DNA of 64,000 nucleotides from Micromonospora coerulea (GCF_016598485.1 NZ_JAEMUW010000008.1:62001-126000); one strand, 5' to 3'. Counted from the first letter of the stretch, positions 44,356 through 55,131 are shown. Program-made: numbers and translations. The notes: generated by a model not told the origin, from the letters alone.

Positions 44356-46424
44356 TGCGGGGCCTCCTCGGGGTTCGACGGCTCCAGGTCGCGGCGCGGC
44401 GTAAGACGCGCCGAGCTGGAGTTGTCGATAACGGCCAGCACGGCGCCCGTCTCGACCTGGCCGCCGGCCGGCACCGGCAGCTCGGCCACCACGCCGTCGG
44501 TCGGGGCGAGCACGGGGTGTTCCAGCTTCATCGCTTCCAGGGTCAGCAGCAGCTCGCCGGCGGCGACCCGCTGCCCGACCTCGACGTGCACCCGGGTCAC
44601 CGCGCCGGGCAGTGGCGCGAGCAGGGACCCGGCGGCCAGCTCCGCGGTGGGCAGCGGGAAACGCGGCAGCTCCGCCAGGCTCGCCGCCCCGTCCGGGCCG
44701 TCCACGAAGACCGCCGACCCCGCCCGGTGTACGCGGAACACCCGCCGCACCCCGTCGACCTCGAGCACCACGCGGTCCGGGGACGCCTCGACCAGGGTCA
44801 CGGTCGGGGACTCGGCGGCGCCGTCGGTGCCGGCATCCCCGGCCGTCGCGACTTCACCGGCGAGCGGTGTCACCGACCACTCGGCGAGCCCGCCCGTCCG
44901 GTCCAGCCGGTAGCGGACCTCGATTTCCTCGCCCGTCGGGCCGGCGTAGCGGGTGACCTGCGAGAACGCCGGCACGTTCCGCCAACCGGAGGGGAGTCCG
45001 GCGAGCACGGTCGCCTCGGCGCGACGGCCGGTGGCCGAGGCGAGCCCGGCGGCCAGCGCCGCGAGGGGGAGCTGGTCGGCCGGCAACAGCGGAGCGAAGA
45101 CCTCGTCGTGCCGCTCCAGGAAGCCGGTGTCCATCTCGACCGCGGCGAACTCCCGGCTGCGCAGCACCCGGACCAGCAGGTCCCGGTTGGTGGTGACGCC
45201 GTGGAACTCGGCCCGGGCCAGCGCGCCCGCGAGGGCCCGGGCGGCCTCGGCCCTGGTCGGCGCCCAGGCGATCACCTTGGCCAGCATCGAGTCGTAGTGC
45301 ACGCCCACCACCGAGCCGTCCACCACGCCCGAGTCCAGTCGCAGCCCCTTCGTCGGGGCGAAGGCGCCCACCACCCCGGGGACCGCGAACCGGTGCAGCG
45401 TGCCGGTGGCCGGGCGGAAATCCTGACCCGGGTCCTCGGCGCAGAGGCGTACCTCAATCGCGTGCCCGTCGGCCGGCGGGGCCGCCGCCGACGGCAGCGG
45501 CTGGCCCTCGGCGACCAGCAGTTGCAGCCGGACCAGGTCCAGGCCGGTGACCGCCTCGGTGACCGGATGTTCCACCTGGAGCCGGGTGTTCATCTCCAGG
45601 AAGAAGAACTCCCCGGTCGGGGCGAGCAGGAACTCCACCGTCCCCGCGCCCACGTAGTCGACGGCCCGGCCGGCGGCGACCGCCGCCGCGTGCAGCCGCT
45701 GCCGCAGCTCCGGGTCGAGGACCGCCGGTGCCTCCTCGACGATCTTCTGGTGCCGGCGCTGGATCGAGCAGTCTCGCTCGCCGAGGGCCACCACGGTGCC
45801 GTGGGTGTCGCCGAAGATCTGCACCTCGATGTGCCGGCCGCGCTCGACGTACCGCTCGATGAAGACCGTGCCGTCGCCGAACGCCGCGGCCGCCTCGCGG
45901 CGCGCGGAGGCGACGGCCTCGGCCAGGCCGGCCGCGTCCCGGACGGTCCGCATGCCCCGCCCGCCACCGCCGGCGGACGCCTTGACCAGCACCGGGAAGT
46001 CGGTGACCTGGTAGTTGTCGGTCCAGGTGGGCAGCATCGGCACGCCCGCGTCGGCGAGCAGCGCCTTCGCCGCCATCTTGTCGCCCATCGCGGCGATCGC
46101 CTTGGCCGGCGGGCCGACCCAGGTCAGGCCGGCGTCGGTCACCGCCGCGGCGAACTCGGCGTTCTCGGCGAGGAAGCCGTAGCCCGGGTGGACGGCGTCC
46201 GCGCCGGCCTTGCGGGCCGCGCCCAAAAGCAGGTCGATCCGCAGGTACGTCTCGGCCGGCGTGTTTCCCGGCAGCCGCACCGCCTGGTCGGCCTCGGCGA
46301 CGAAGGGCGCGTCGGCGTCCGCGTCGGAGTGCACGGCCACCGTCTCGACGCCGAGCGCCCGGCAGGTGGCGAAGACCCGGCGGGCGATCTCCCCCCGGTT
46401 CGCCACCAGAAGCTTTCGAATCAA
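44352..46424 (-). CDS. Acyl-CoA carboxylase alpha chain: biotin carboxylase + BCCP
   Basis: 690-residue biotin-dependent carboxylase alpha subunit. Biotin carboxylase domain (1-450) with KLLVANRGEIARRVF, ATP-grasp glycine loop KASAGGGGRGMR, FLEMNTRLQVEHPVTE. A middle BT-like region follows, then a biotinyl domain with K633 in LEAMKLEHP. Partner of the beta chain upstream. Same position as mycobacterial accA2; substrate may be a branched or isoprenoid acyl-CoA. The start is TTG at 46424 (IRKLLVANRGE). The last 24 residues (after AVLAVID) are encoded by a 53-bp DNA element (44376-44428) that recurs inside the 48088 gene in another frame. Confidence 0.92.
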   Translation of the reverse strand: MIRKLLVANRGEIARRVFATCRALGVETVAVHSDADADAPFVAEADQAVRLPGNTPAETYLRIDLLLGAARKAGADAVHPGYGFLAENAEFAAAVTDAGLTWVGPPAKAIAAMGDKMAAKALLADAGVPMLPTWTDNYQVTDFPVLVKASAGGGGRGMRTVRDAAGLAEAVASARREAAAAFGDGTVFIERYVERGRHIEVQIFGDTHGTVVALGERDCSIQRRHQKIVEEAPAVLDPELRQRLHAAAVAAGRAVDYVGAGTVEFLLAPTGEFFFLEMNTRLQVEHPVTEAVTGLDLVRLQLLVAEGQPLPSAAAPPADGHAIEVRLCAEDPGQDFRPATGTLHRFAVPGVVGAFAPTKGLRLDSGVVDGSVVGVHYDSMLAKVIAWAPTRAEAARALAGALARAEFHGVTTNRDLLVRVLRSREFAAVEMDTGFLERHDEVFAPLLPADQLPLAALAAGLASATGRRAEATVLAGLPSGWRNVPAFSQVTRYAGPTGEEIEVRYRLDRTGGLAEWSVTPLAGEVATAGDAGTDGAAESPTVTLVEASPDRVVLEVDGVRRVFRVHRAGSAVFVDGPDGAASLAELPRFPLPTAELAAGSLLAPLPGAVTRVHVEVGQRVAAGELLLTLEAMKLEHPVLAPTDGVVAELPVPAGGQVETGAVLAVIDNSSSARLTPRRDLEPSNPEEAPQ
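44376..44428. repeat. 53-bp intragenic element, copy 1
   Basis: Inverted-repeat ends (CTCCAG ... CTGGAG, with GGCGCG ... CGCGCC inside). 48 of 53 positions match copy 2 at 48306-48358. It encodes the extra C-terminal tail (NSSSARLTPRRDLEPSN) of the carboxylase alpha chain. Confidence 0.85.
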
Positions 46425-46441
46425 CGCTGAGCCTGCCTTTC

Positions 46442-46484
46442 GTTCGCGACTGCGGGACTCCGCTTCGCTGCGTTCCTCGCGCTC
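46442..46484. repeat. Intergenic repeat sharing 19 bp with the NUDIX gene start
   Basis: GTTCGCGACTGCGGGACTC (46442-46460) is the exact complement of 57865-57883. The rest, CGCTTCGCTGCGTTCCTCGC, continues the low-complexity CGCT/GAGCG pattern. It fills the 65-bp gap between the carboxyltransferase and biotin carboxylase genes. Confidence 0.7.
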
Positions 46485-46489
46485 ACGGG

Positions 46490-48087
<1,598 letters not shown>

Positions 48088-48091
<4 letters not shown>

Positions 48092-49278
48092 AGGCCCATG
48101 CCCTTCGCGATGATCGCGTTCATGATCTCGGTGGTGCCGCCGCCGATGCCGAGGATCCGGGCGTCCCGGTAGTGCCGTTCCACCTCGGCGTCGCGCAGGT
48201 AGCCGAAGCCGCCGTGCAACTGCAACGCCTGATCGACCACCCAGTCGCAGGCGGCCACCGCGACGTTCTTCGCCATCGCCACCTCGGTCACCACCGGCTG
48301 GCCGGCGACGGCTCCAGGTCGTGGCGCGGCGGTGGACGCGCCGAGCTGGAGTGGTCGAGCGACCCGGGCGGCCACGTCGTGCACGTACGCCCGGGCGGCC
48401 TCGGCCCGGGTGTGCATCTCGGCCAGCCGGTGCTGGACGAGCTGCCGGCTGGCCAGTGGCCGGCCGAAGGTGGACCGGTCCCGGCACCAGCGGGTGGTCA
48501 GCTCCACGCAGCGCTGCGCGGTCGCGTACGCCTGGGTGGCCAGGGAGAGCCGCTCGGTGGCGAACTGCTGCATGATCGCCAGGAAGCCGGTGTCCTCCGG
48601 GCCGATCCGGTTCGCCACCGGCACCCGCACGTCGACGAAGGACAGCTCGGCGGTGTCCGAGCAGTGCCAGCCCAGCTTCTCCAGCCGCCGGCCGACCGTG
48701 AAGCCGGGGGTGCCCTTCTCGATCACCAGCAGGCTGAGCGCGCCGGAGCCCGGGAGGACGGTGCAGACGGCGGTGGTCACGAAGTCGGCCCGGAGCCCGC
48801 TGGTGATGTAGGTCTTCGATCCGTTCACCACGTAGTGGTCGCCGTCGAGGAGGGCGAAGGTGCGGATGCCCGCCACGTCGGAGCCGCCGTCCGGCTCGGT
48901 GATCGCCAGCGCGCCGATCATCGTCCCGGCCAGCGTCGGCCGGACGTACCGGTCGATCAGGTCGTCGTTCCCGGCGGCGACCATGTGCGGCAGCGCGATG
49001 CCGTGCGTGAAGAGCGCCGCGACCAGCCCGGACGAGCCGCCCGAGCGGATGATCTCCTCGGTGACCACGATCGAGTCGAGCAGGTCACCGCCGCTGCCAC
49101 CGACCGACTCGGGAAAGCCGATGCCGAGCAGCCCAATCTTCGCGGCGGTCTCGTGCAGCGACCGGGGCACCTCACCGGCCCGCTCCCAGTCGTCCAGGTG
49201 CGGCAGCACCTCGCGCGTCACGAAGGCCCGGGTCAGCTCGCGGAGCTGGCGCCGTTCGGGGCTGTCCACGATGGTCAT
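48088..49278 (-). CDS. Acyl-CoA dehydrogenase (FadE13-like) with inserted repeat segment
   Basis: 396 residues. Family motifs: LGIGFPESVGGSGGDLLDSI, ALAITEPDGGSDVAGI, YVVNGSKTYITSGLRAD, and QLHGGFGYLRDAEVERHYRD. The C-terminal GIGGGTTEIM lacks the Glu of YEGTxEI, so the catalytic base must lie elsewhere as in isovaleryl-type enzymes. Between AARVA and PVVTEVAM there is an extra stretch, RPLQLGASTAAPRPGAVAGQ, which other family members would not have at this helix; it is encoded by the 53-bp element (48306-48358). ATG at 49278, three bases after the AtuA-like gene. Confidence 0.9.
48306..48358. repeat. 53-bp intragenic element, copy 2
   Basis: Same element as 44376-44428, same orientation relative to both genes, but read in a different frame (GASTAAPRPGA here, SSARLTPRRDLE there). 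The insertion keeps the acyl-CoA dehydrogenase frame open. Confidence 0.85.
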
Positions 49279-49281
49279 CGG

Positions 49282-50964
49282 TCACTCCTCCTCGGGCAGG
49301 TCGACGACGCGGGAGCGGAGCAGTTCGCCGAGCGCCTTGGCCTGCGGGTCGAACCGGGTGGAGGCGGCCACTCCCTGCCCGAGCAGCCCGCGGATCACGA
49401 AGTTGACCGCGCGCAGGTTGGGCAGCTCGTACCGCTGCACGGTCAGCGGGGCGGTCTCCGGCAGCAGCTCGACCAGCCGGTCGACGGTGAGCCAGTCCCG
49501 CAGCCAGGACCAGGTCCCGTCGGTGCGGGCCCAGACGCCCAGGTTCGCGTCCCCGCCCTTGTCCCCGGACCGCGCCCCGACCAGTTCGCCGAGCGGACCG
49601 CGGCGGGTCGGGCCGGTGTCGCGCGACCGCCCGGTCAGCGCTGCCGGCTCCGGATCGCCCCCGACGGCCTGCGCGGCCGTCGTCCGCAGCGGCGGGGGGA
49701 TCGGCGCCCGCGTCCCGTCGGGCAGCACGGCGACGTGCGCGACCGCGTCCTGCGGCACGGCGTCGGCGGTGAAGACGCCGTACGGGGTGGCGTCGCCGGG
49801 CAGAGTGGTCAGCGTGCAGCCCGGGTAGGAGGCCAGCGCCAGTTCCACCGCGGCCGCCGAGAAGGCCCGTCCGGCCCGGGCCTTGTCCCGGTCCCGCAGG
49901 TGTACGTGCAGCAGCGCGCTCGCCGCCTCGGTGTCGGTGGCGTCCGGGTGGTCGGTGCGGGCCAGGGTGAACTCCAGCCCTTCCTTGCCGACCGCCTCCT
50001 CGATCTGCCCCCGGACCAGGGCCGCCTTGGCCGAAATGTTGAGCCCGCAGAGCACGAACGTCATCGAGTTCCGGAAGCCGCCCAGGTTGTTGACGCCGAG
50101 CTTCAGGGTGTCCGGCGGCGGCGTGCCCCGAACCCCGCAGACGCGTACCCGGTCCGGACCGTCGGCGGCCAGGGTGACCGTGTCCAGTCGGGTCACCACG
50201 TCCGGCCCCAGGTACGCCGGCCCGCCCACCTCGTACAACAGCTGGGCGGTGACCGTCTCGACGGTGACCGCGCCGCCGGTGCCCGGGTGCTTGGTGAGCA
50301 CCGCCGAACCGTCCGAGTGGAGCTCCGCGATCGGGAAGCCGGGCCGGTGGCCGCCGTCGGGCAGCTCGGTGAAGAAGCTGAAGTTGCCGCCGGTGACCTG
50401 CGCCCCGCACTCGATCAGGTGCCCGGCGACGGTCGCCCCGGCCAGCGCGTCCAGGTCGTCCCGCCCCCAGCCGAAGCGGGCGATCGCCGGCCCCACCACC
50501 AGGGAGGCGTCGGTGACCCGGCCGGTGACCACCACGTCGGCCCCGCCGTCGAGGCAGGCGGCGATGCCGAACGCCCCGAGGTACGCGTTCGCGGTGAGCG
50601 CGTCGGGCCGCTGGATCGCGTCGCCCTCGACGTATCCGACCCGGACGGTGAGGCCGAGCCGGTCGGCGAGCGCGCCGATCGCCGCGGCCAGGCCGGCCGG
50701 GTTCAGCCCGCCGGCGTTGGTGACGATCCGGACGCCCCGGTCGAGGGCGGTGCCGAGGCAGCCTTCGAGCTGGCGGAGGAAGGTCTTCGCGTACCCGAGG
50801 TCGGGGTCGCGCAGCCGGTCCCGGCCGAGGATCAGCATGGTCAGCTCGGCCAGGTAGTCGCCGGTGAGCACGTCCAGCTCGCCGCCGTCGAGCATCTCCC
50901 GCCAGGCCCCGAACCGGTCACCGTAGAAGCCGGAGGCGTTGCCGACCCGCAGTACGCCGGTCAT
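49282..50964 (-). CDS. AtuA-like protein (DUF1446, Rv0976c-like)
   Basis: 560-residue soluble protein of the acyclic-terpene-utilisation AtuA family. Seen: VGNASGFYGDRFGAWREML, RIVTNAGGLNPAGLAAAI, the GADVVVTGRVTDASLVVGP motif, GHLIECGAQVTGGNFSFF and a C-terminal domain with GARSGDKGGDANLGVWAR. AtuA is required for growth on citronellol/geraniol in Pseudomonas but its reaction is unknown. The ATG overlaps the stop of the TIGR03084 gene. Its constant presence next to biotin-dependent carboxylase genes points to isoprenoid or branched acyl-CoA breakdown. Confidence 0.9.
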   Translation of the reverse strand: MTGVLRVGNASGFYGDRFGAWREMLDGGELDVLTGDYLAELTMLILGRDRLRDPDLGYAKTFLRQLEGCLGTALDRGVRIVTNAGGLNPAGLAAAIGALADRLGLTVRVGYVEGDAIQRPDALTANAYLGAFGIAACLDGGADVVVTGRVTDASLVVGPAIARFGWGRDDLDALAGATVAGHLIECGAQVTGGNFSFFTELPDGGHRPGFPIAELHSDGSAVLTKHPGTGGAVTVETVTAQLLYEVGGPAYLGPDVVTRLDTVTLAADGPDRVRVCGVRGTPPPDTLKLGVNNLGGFRNSMTFVLCGLNISAKAALVRGQIEEAVGKEGLEFTLARTDHPDATDTEAASALLHVHLRDRDKARAGRAFSAAAVELALASYPGCTLTTLPGDATPYGVFTADAVPQDAVAHVAVLPDGTRAPIPPPLRTTAAQAVGGDPEPAALTGRSRDTGPTRRGPLGELVGARSGDKGGDANLGVWARTDGTWSWLRDWLTVDRLVELLPETAPLTVQRYELPNLRAVNFVIRGLLGQGVAASTRFDPQAKALGELLRSRVVDLPEEE

Positions 50965-51800
50965 GCCGGCACGCCGGCGTGGTCGTCCCCGCCCGGCTCG
51001 GCCGGGCGGGCGGTGGCCGGTGTGGTCGCCGGCTCGCGGCCGGCCCCGGGGGGTCCCGCGAAGGCCTGGGCGACGTCGAGCCACTCGTCGGCGGTGGACC
51101 CGGTGGCGACCAGGGCCAGGTCGGCGCGGTGCCGGCGCTGGGTGACCAGCAGGCAGAAGTCGCGCGCGGGCCCGGTCACCCGGTCGGCGGCGTCCGCCGG
51201 CCCGAAGACCCAGGTGGCACCGTGGGGTGCGGCCAGCTCGACTCGCACCGGCGCCGTCGGCACCGGGCGGCCGTGGGCGGCGAAGCCGTGTCCGAGGGTA
51301 CGGAAGCCGAGGTGGGCGACGTGCCGCAGGCGGTCGGTGGCCGGGCGGAGGACGCCGAGCGCGTCGGCGACGTCCTCGCCGTGCGCCCAGGTCTCCATGA
51401 TCCGCGCGGTGACCATGGACGCGGGCGACATCCGGGTGCCGTACCAGGGCAGCTTCTCCCCGGGCGGCACGGCGGCGAGGGCCGTCGCGAGCGCCGTCCG
51501 GCCGTCCCGCCAGCGGGCCAGCAGCTCGGCGGGCGGGGCGAGGAACGACTCGGCCCCGTCGTCGACCAACCGGGCCGGGTCGGGCGCGCCGGTGACCGAG
51601 GCGAAGAACGCCGCCGGGTCGGTGGCGGCGAGCCGGGCCACGTGGTCGGTCCAGGCCAGGTGGGCGATCTGGTAGGCGACCGTCCACCCGGGCGCCGGGG
51701 TCGGTCGCGCCCAGTCCCCCGGGGACAGCGGCGCGACGAGGGCGTCGAGCTGGTCGGACTCGGCGGCGAGATCCGCGAGCAGTGCGGTCGGGTCGACCAT
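50961..51800 (-). CDS. TIGR03084-family (DinB/MDMPI-like) metal-binding protein
   Basis: 279 residues. The N-terminal four-helix domain resembles mycothiol-dependent maleylpyruvate isomerase/DinB proteins: ALLADLAAESDQLDALVAPL, TPAPGWTVAYQIAHLAWTDH with the metal His, and ETWAHGEDVADALG with further His/Glu ligands. The C-terminal part is a small beta domain. The family is nearly always found with AtuA-like and acyl-CoA carboxylase genes in actinobacteria; a mycothiol-related step is possible but not shown. Start at 51800, 39 bp after the TetR gene. Confidence 0.85.
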   Translation of the reverse strand: MVDPTALLADLAAESDQLDALVAPLSPGDWARPTPAPGWTVAYQIAHLAWTDHVARLAATDPAAFFASVTGAPDPARLVDDGAESFLAPPAELLARWRDGRTALATALAAVPPGEKLPWYGTRMSPASMVTARIMETWAHGEDVADALGVLRPATDRLRHVAHLGFRTLGHGFAAHGRPVPTAPVRVELAAPHGATWVFGPADAADRVTGPARDFCLLVTQRRHRADLALVATGSTADEWLDVAQAFAGPPGAGREPATTPATARPAEPGGDDHAGVPA

Positions 51801-51838
51801 GGTGCCTCCGGGCGGGTGGGCCGGTCAGGGTGGGCGGG

Positions 51839-52504
51839 TCAGGGCCGGTCGGGTCCCGGCGCCCCGGCCTGCGGGGTGCCGCGGTCCGGCGGGTCGGTCT
51901 CCGGAGTGAGCAGCGCGGCGAGCTGGCGTTTCCAGGTGTGCAGCAGGGCGGTCCGGCGGGCCGAGTCGTCGTTGAGCAGGTTGGCCACGCCGAGCCCACG
52001 GAGCAGGTCGAGGGTGGCCTGCACGGCCTCCCGGACGCCCGGGCGGCGCTCGTCCACGCCGAGCAGCGCGACGGTGAGCCGGTGCATCTCGCGGCCGACC
52101 CGGGCCTCCAGCGGCACCAGCGCGCCGCGTAGTTCGGCGTCGGTGCGGGCGGCGACCCAGAGTTCGAGCGCGGCGACGAAGAGCGGGCCGGTGAACGCGG
52201 CGGCCAGCAGGTCGATCACCCGGTCGAGCCGGCGCGGGCCGGCCGGCAGGGCCTCGGCCTCGATGCGCAGCTCCTCGGCCCGGCGCTCGGCGAGATGGGC
52301 GACGGCGGCGGTGACCAGGGCCGCCTTGGTCGGGTAGTGGTGCAGCTGGGCGCCCCGGGAGACGCCCGCCCGGGCCGCGACGACGGTGGTGGTGGTGCCG
52401 GACCAGCCGTGCTCGACCAGGCACTCGACGGTCGCCTCCAGCAGCCGGGCCTGGGTGGCGCGGCTGCGCTCCTGCTGAGGGACACGGGTCGATGCGGCGG
52501 GCAC
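51839..52504 (-). CDS. TetR-family regulator of the acyl-CoA carboxylase operon
   Basis: 221-residue repressor. DNA-binding domain: RATQARLLEATVECLVEHGW, TTTTVVAARAGVSRGAQLHH, YPTKAALVTAAV, the canonical TetR HTH. The ligand-binding part is helical (about 70-210), with no signal to name its inducer, which is probably an acyl-CoA. GTG at 52504 is chosen because the HTH begins about 15 residues later and upstream sequence contains the promoter/operator. First gene of a seven-gene minus-strand run to 43192. Confidence 0.88.
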   Translation of the reverse strand: MPAASTRVPQQERSRATQARLLEATVECLVEHGWSGTTTTVVAARAGVSRGAQLHHYPTKAALVTAAVAHLAERRAEELRIEAEALPAGPRRLDRVIDLLAAAFTGPLFVAALELWVAARTDAELRGALVPLEARVGREMHRLTVALLGVDERRPGVREAVQATLDLLRGLGVANLLNDDSARRTALLHTWKRQLAALLTPETDPPDRGTPQAGAPGPDRP

Positions 52505-52529
52505 GGGGACAGCGTGCCGCGCGCGAAAC

Positions 52530-52551
52530 AAACAGTCAAGACTGACTTTTT
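52530..52551. promoter_or_regulatory. Operator/promoter of the TetR-led operon
   Basis: AAACAGTCA (52530-52538) and TGACTTTTT (52543-52551) form an inverted repeat with a 4-bp centre and one mismatch. Read on the minus strand it contains TTGACT, a -35-like box. Such an AT-rich palindrome 26 bp before the start is the expected autoregulatory TetR operator. Confidence 0.65.
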
Positions 52552-52592
52552 CAGGGTTGGTAGCGCCGGTGGTAGAAGGTGAAGCTCGCTCT

Positions 52593-52621
52593 GGAGCTGA
52601 TGTCACAGACGATTCAGCTCC
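52593..52621. other. Inverted repeat upstream of TetR operator
   Basis: GGAGCTGA (52593-52600) and TCAGCTCC (52614-52621), 8-bp arms around 13 bases that include TGTCACA. It lies between the metallophosphoesterase stop (52718) and the TetR promoter; possible terminator of the former or a regulator site. Confidence 0.4.
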
Positions 52622-52717
52622 AATGGGCTCCGCCACCAACCGTCCGGGTGCTGGCCGGCGGCCGCCGGCAGGGCACGTCCGGTCGGAGTTGGGCCGGCAA
52701 CCCGGCACTGCCCTCGG

Positions 52718-53461
52718 TCAGCGGCCGTCACGCGGGCCGAACACGGCGAGGGCGTCGGCGTCGCTGTGTCGGGAACGCAGGTACTCGTCAGCCCACTCGG
52801 CGGCGTCCGGGAACGCCGACTCGGCCGCCACCCGGGCGCAGGCGGCGTCCACGTCGTACCCGGTCCGGCGGAGCTGGACGCCGGGGCCGAGCAGCGCCCA
52901 CCAGGCACCCGCCCCGCCGTACGGCATGCCGACGCTGCCCGGGTTGACCACCAGGCGGCGGTCGACGAGCCGGGTGAACGGCATGTGGGTGTGCCCGCAA
53001 ACCACCGTGCCGACCTCGGCCGGCAGCCCGGCGAAGACCTCCGCCCAGCGGGCCGGCCGGGAGTCGACCAGCACCACCTCCTCGTCGTCCCGGGGCGTGG
53101 CGTGGCAGAACAGCACCTCGCCCAGGCCCGCGACCGGCAGGGTGACGGTGAGCGGCAGCGCGGCCAGCCGGGCCACCTGGTCGTCGCGGAGCTGCGCCGC
53201 CGCCCAGTTCGAGACGTCGTGCGGGGAGGGTCGGCCGGACCGCGCCTCGACCAGCTCGCGCTCGCCGTTGCCGCCCACCCAGCAGGCCCGGTCGCCGAGC
53301 GCGGTGAGCAGGTCCAGCACCTCCACCGGCTGTGGTCCGGCGGCGATGTCCCCGGTGAGCACGATCAGGTCGGCGGCGACGACGTCCGGCTCGGCCAGGA
53401 CGGCCTCCAGCGCCGGCAGCGCGCCGTGGATGTCGGAGAGGACGGCGACACGTTTCAGCAT
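52718..53461 (-). CDS. Calcineurin-like metallophosphoesterase (YfcE/ApaH-like)
   Basis: 247-residue cytoplasmic phosphoesterase. Motifs: VAVLSDIHGALPALEAVL (D-x-H), LIVLTGDIAAGP, WVGGNGERELV (GN-E in place of GNHD), LFCHATP, VVCGHTHMPF and VVNPGSVGMPYGG. The GGNGE variant is typical of this subgroup in actinobacteria; substrate unknown. ATG at 53461. It follows crp on the same strand, separated by a terminator. Confidence 0.88.
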   Translation of the reverse strand: MLKRVAVLSDIHGALPALEAVLAEPDVVAADLIVLTGDIAAGPQPVEVLDLLTALGDRACWVGGNGERELVEARSGRPSPHDVSNWAAAQLRDDQVARLAALPLTVTLPVAGLGEVLFCHATPRDDEEVVLVDSRPARWAEVFAGLPAEVGTVVCGHTHMPFTRLVDRRLVVNPGSVGMPYGGAGAWWALLGPGVQLRRTGYDVDAACARVAAESAFPDAAEWADEYLRSRHSDADALAVFGPRDGR

Positions 53462-53521
53462 CAGCCCACCGTGCCGGTCCGGCCGCCGCCCGTCGAGGGG
53501 GTTCTGCGTCGGGCAGAAACG

Positions 53522-53558
53522 ACGACGGGGACCGGCCCCGGAGGGCGGTCCCCGTCGT
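53522..53558 (-). terminator. crp terminator hairpin, 13-bp stem
   Basis: ACGACGGGGACCG and its complement around an 11-base loop, 13 bp after the crp stop on the minus strand. Confidence 0.85.
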
Positions 53559-53571
53559 GTCCGGGTGTGGG

Positions 53572-54249
53572 TCAGACCCGCGCGCGGCGGGCCAGGCGCT
53601 CCGGATCGAGGATGATGATGCTCTTGCCGTCCAGCCGGAGCCAGCCCCGCGAGGCGAAGTCGGCGAGGGCCTTGTTGACGGTCTCCCGGGAGGCGCCGAC
53701 GAGCTGGGCGATCTCCTCCTGGGTCAGGTCGTGGGTCACCCGCAGCACGCCGCCGTCCCGGGTGCCGAACCGGCCGGCCATCTGGAGCAGGTTCTTGGCG
53801 ACCCGCCCGGGCACGTCGGTGAAGATCAGGTCGGCCAGCGAGTCGTTCGTCCGGCGCAGCCTGCGGGCCAGCACCCGCAGCAGCTGCTCGGCGATCTCCG
53901 GCCGGTTGTTCAGCCACGGCCGCAGCGCCTGCTTGCGCAGCCGCACCAGCCGGGTGTCGGTCACCGCGGTGGCCGTCGCCGTCCGCGGGCCGGGGTCGAA
54001 CAGCGACAGCTCGCCGACCATGTCGGACGGGCCCATCACCGCGATCAGGTTCTGCCGGCCGTCCGCCGCCCGGCGGCCGACCTTGATCTTGCCGGACAGC
54101 AGGATGTAGAGACTGTCACCGGGCTCGCCCTCGTTGAACACGATCTCGCCCTTACGGACCTCGATCGTCTCCATCTCCTTGGCGAGCGCCTCGGCAGCCT
54201 CCGGGTCGACACCCTGGAAGATGCCGCTGCGGGCCAGTACCTCGTCCAT
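53572..54249 (-). CDS. crp: Crp/Fnr-family cAMP receptor regulator
   Basis: 225-residue global regulator closely matching Mycobacterium Crp (Rv3676) and Streptomyces Crp. N-terminus [20 protein letters not shown]; cyclic-nucleotide pocket with [15 protein letters not shown], containing the Glu and Arg that contact cAMP; dimer helix [23 protein letters not shown]-binding helix-turn-helix [23 protein letters not shown] at 54249. It diverges from cbiZ across a spacer with a CTTGATC/GATCAAG inverted repeat. Its ligand would be supplied by cyclases such as the one at 28524. Confidence 0.95.
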   Translation of the reverse strand: MDEVLARSGIFQGVDPEAAEALAKEMETIEVRKGEIVFNEGEPGDSLYILLSGKIKVGRRAADGRQNLIAVMGPSDMVGELSLFDPGPRTATATAVTDTRLVRLRKQALRPWLNNRPEIAEQLLRVLARRLRRTNDSLADLIFTDVPGRVAKNLLQMAGRFGTRDGGVLRVTHDLTQEEIAQLVGASRETVNKALADFASRGWLRLDGKSIIILDPERLARRARV

Positions 54250-54364
54250 CGGTCACCTCCACCAGCGCGTGCCGTCCGTCGGCCGGGTCCGCCGTCCGCT
54301 GATCCCCTCGCGCGCCGCCAGTCTAGGCGCACGCGAGCGCGAATCAGAGGTGCACCCCTGGAAT

Positions 54365-54401
54365 CTTGATCGTTGGACGTAACCTGCCCGACCTGATCAA
54401 G
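54365..54401. promoter_or_regulatory. Inverted repeat CTTGATC / GATCAAG in the crp-cbiZ spacer
   Basis: Seven-bp arms at 54365-54371 and 54395-54401, 23 bp apart, in the only AT-rich part of the divergent spacer. Candidate regulator site; it is not a Crp consensus. Confidence 0.4.
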
Positions 54402-54455
54402 GACTAGGATTCCGCCGCCGGTACGGGTGGTCGCCACCCCTCCCCACCTCGATCG

Positions 54456-54461
54456 TAGGGT
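54456..54461 (+). promoter_or_regulatory. -10 box TAGGGT, leaderless start of cbiZ
   Basis: TANNNT seven bases before the GTG at 54469. Confidence 0.5.
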
Positions 54462-54468
54462 CAGTGCC

Positions 54469-55131
54469 GTGCTGAGCGAGCCCTTCCTGACCACCCGCCA
54501 CGAGGACGGGTGCGACATCCCGCTGCTGGTGTGGCGGGCCGCCGCGCCGCTGCTGGCGGTCGGCAGCGCCCCGCTGGGCGGCGGGATCGGCGTACGGCGC
54601 TGGGTGGTCAACGCGACCGTGCCGATGTCGTACCACCGCGACGACCCCGCCGCCCACCTGGCCGAACTCGCCGCCGGCCTCGATCTCGACGGCCCCGGGG
54701 TCGGGCTGCTGACCGGGGTCGACGTGGCGGAGGTGGTGACCGGGGTCGACAGCGGCGTACGGGTCTGGGCGACGGTCGGGCTCGGCACCCCGGTCTGGGC
54801 CGCCGCGCCCGCCCCGGCGCCGCCCGCGCAGCGGGTCGGCACGATCAACATCGTGGTGTACGTCCCGGCCCGGCTCGGCGACGCCGCCCTGGTCAACGCC
54901 GTGGCCACCGCCACGGAGGCGAAGGCGCAGGCGATCTGGAAGCTGGGCCTGCCGGCCACCGGCACGCCCACCGACGCGGTCACCGTGCTCTGCCCCGCCG
55001 ACGGCGAGCCGGCCCCGTACGGCGGTCCGCGCTCGACCTGGGGCGCCCCGCTGGCCCGCGCGGTGCACGCGGCCGTGCTCGCCGGCGGCGCCGGCACCGT
55101 CGTGCCCTGGTCGGACCGGCGGGCCGGCTGA
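54469..55131 (+). CDS. cbiZ: Adenosylcobinamide amidohydrolase
   Basis: 220-residue CbiZ-family enzyme that removes the aminopropanol tail of (pseudo)cobinamides so the corrin can re-enter cobalamin synthesis. Seen: GGGIGVRRWVVNATVPMSYH, GPGVGLLTGVDVAEVVT, VGTINIVVYVPARLGDAALV and ATEAKAQAIWKLGLPATGTP. GTG at 54469 is chosen because of the -10 box seven bases upstream; a GTG at 54427 is in frame but lacks this support. No cobalamin riboswitch was seen before it. Single gene beside crp. Confidence 0.85.
   Translation: MLSEPFLTTRHEDGCDIPLLVWRAAAPLLAVGSAPLGGGIGVRRWVVNATVPMSYHRDDPAAHLAELAAGLDLDGPGVGLLTGVDVAEVVTGVDSGVRVWATVGLGTPVWAAAPAPAPPAQRVGTINIVVYVPARLGDAALVNAVATATEAKAQAIWKLGLPATGTPTDAVTVLCPADGEPAPYGGPRSTWGAPLARAVHAAVLAGGAGTVVPWSDRRAG

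Noticed and set aside
54469..55131. Cobalamin riboswitch before cbiZ
   Set aside because: The gene appears leaderless and no B12-box-like sequence was seen upstream.
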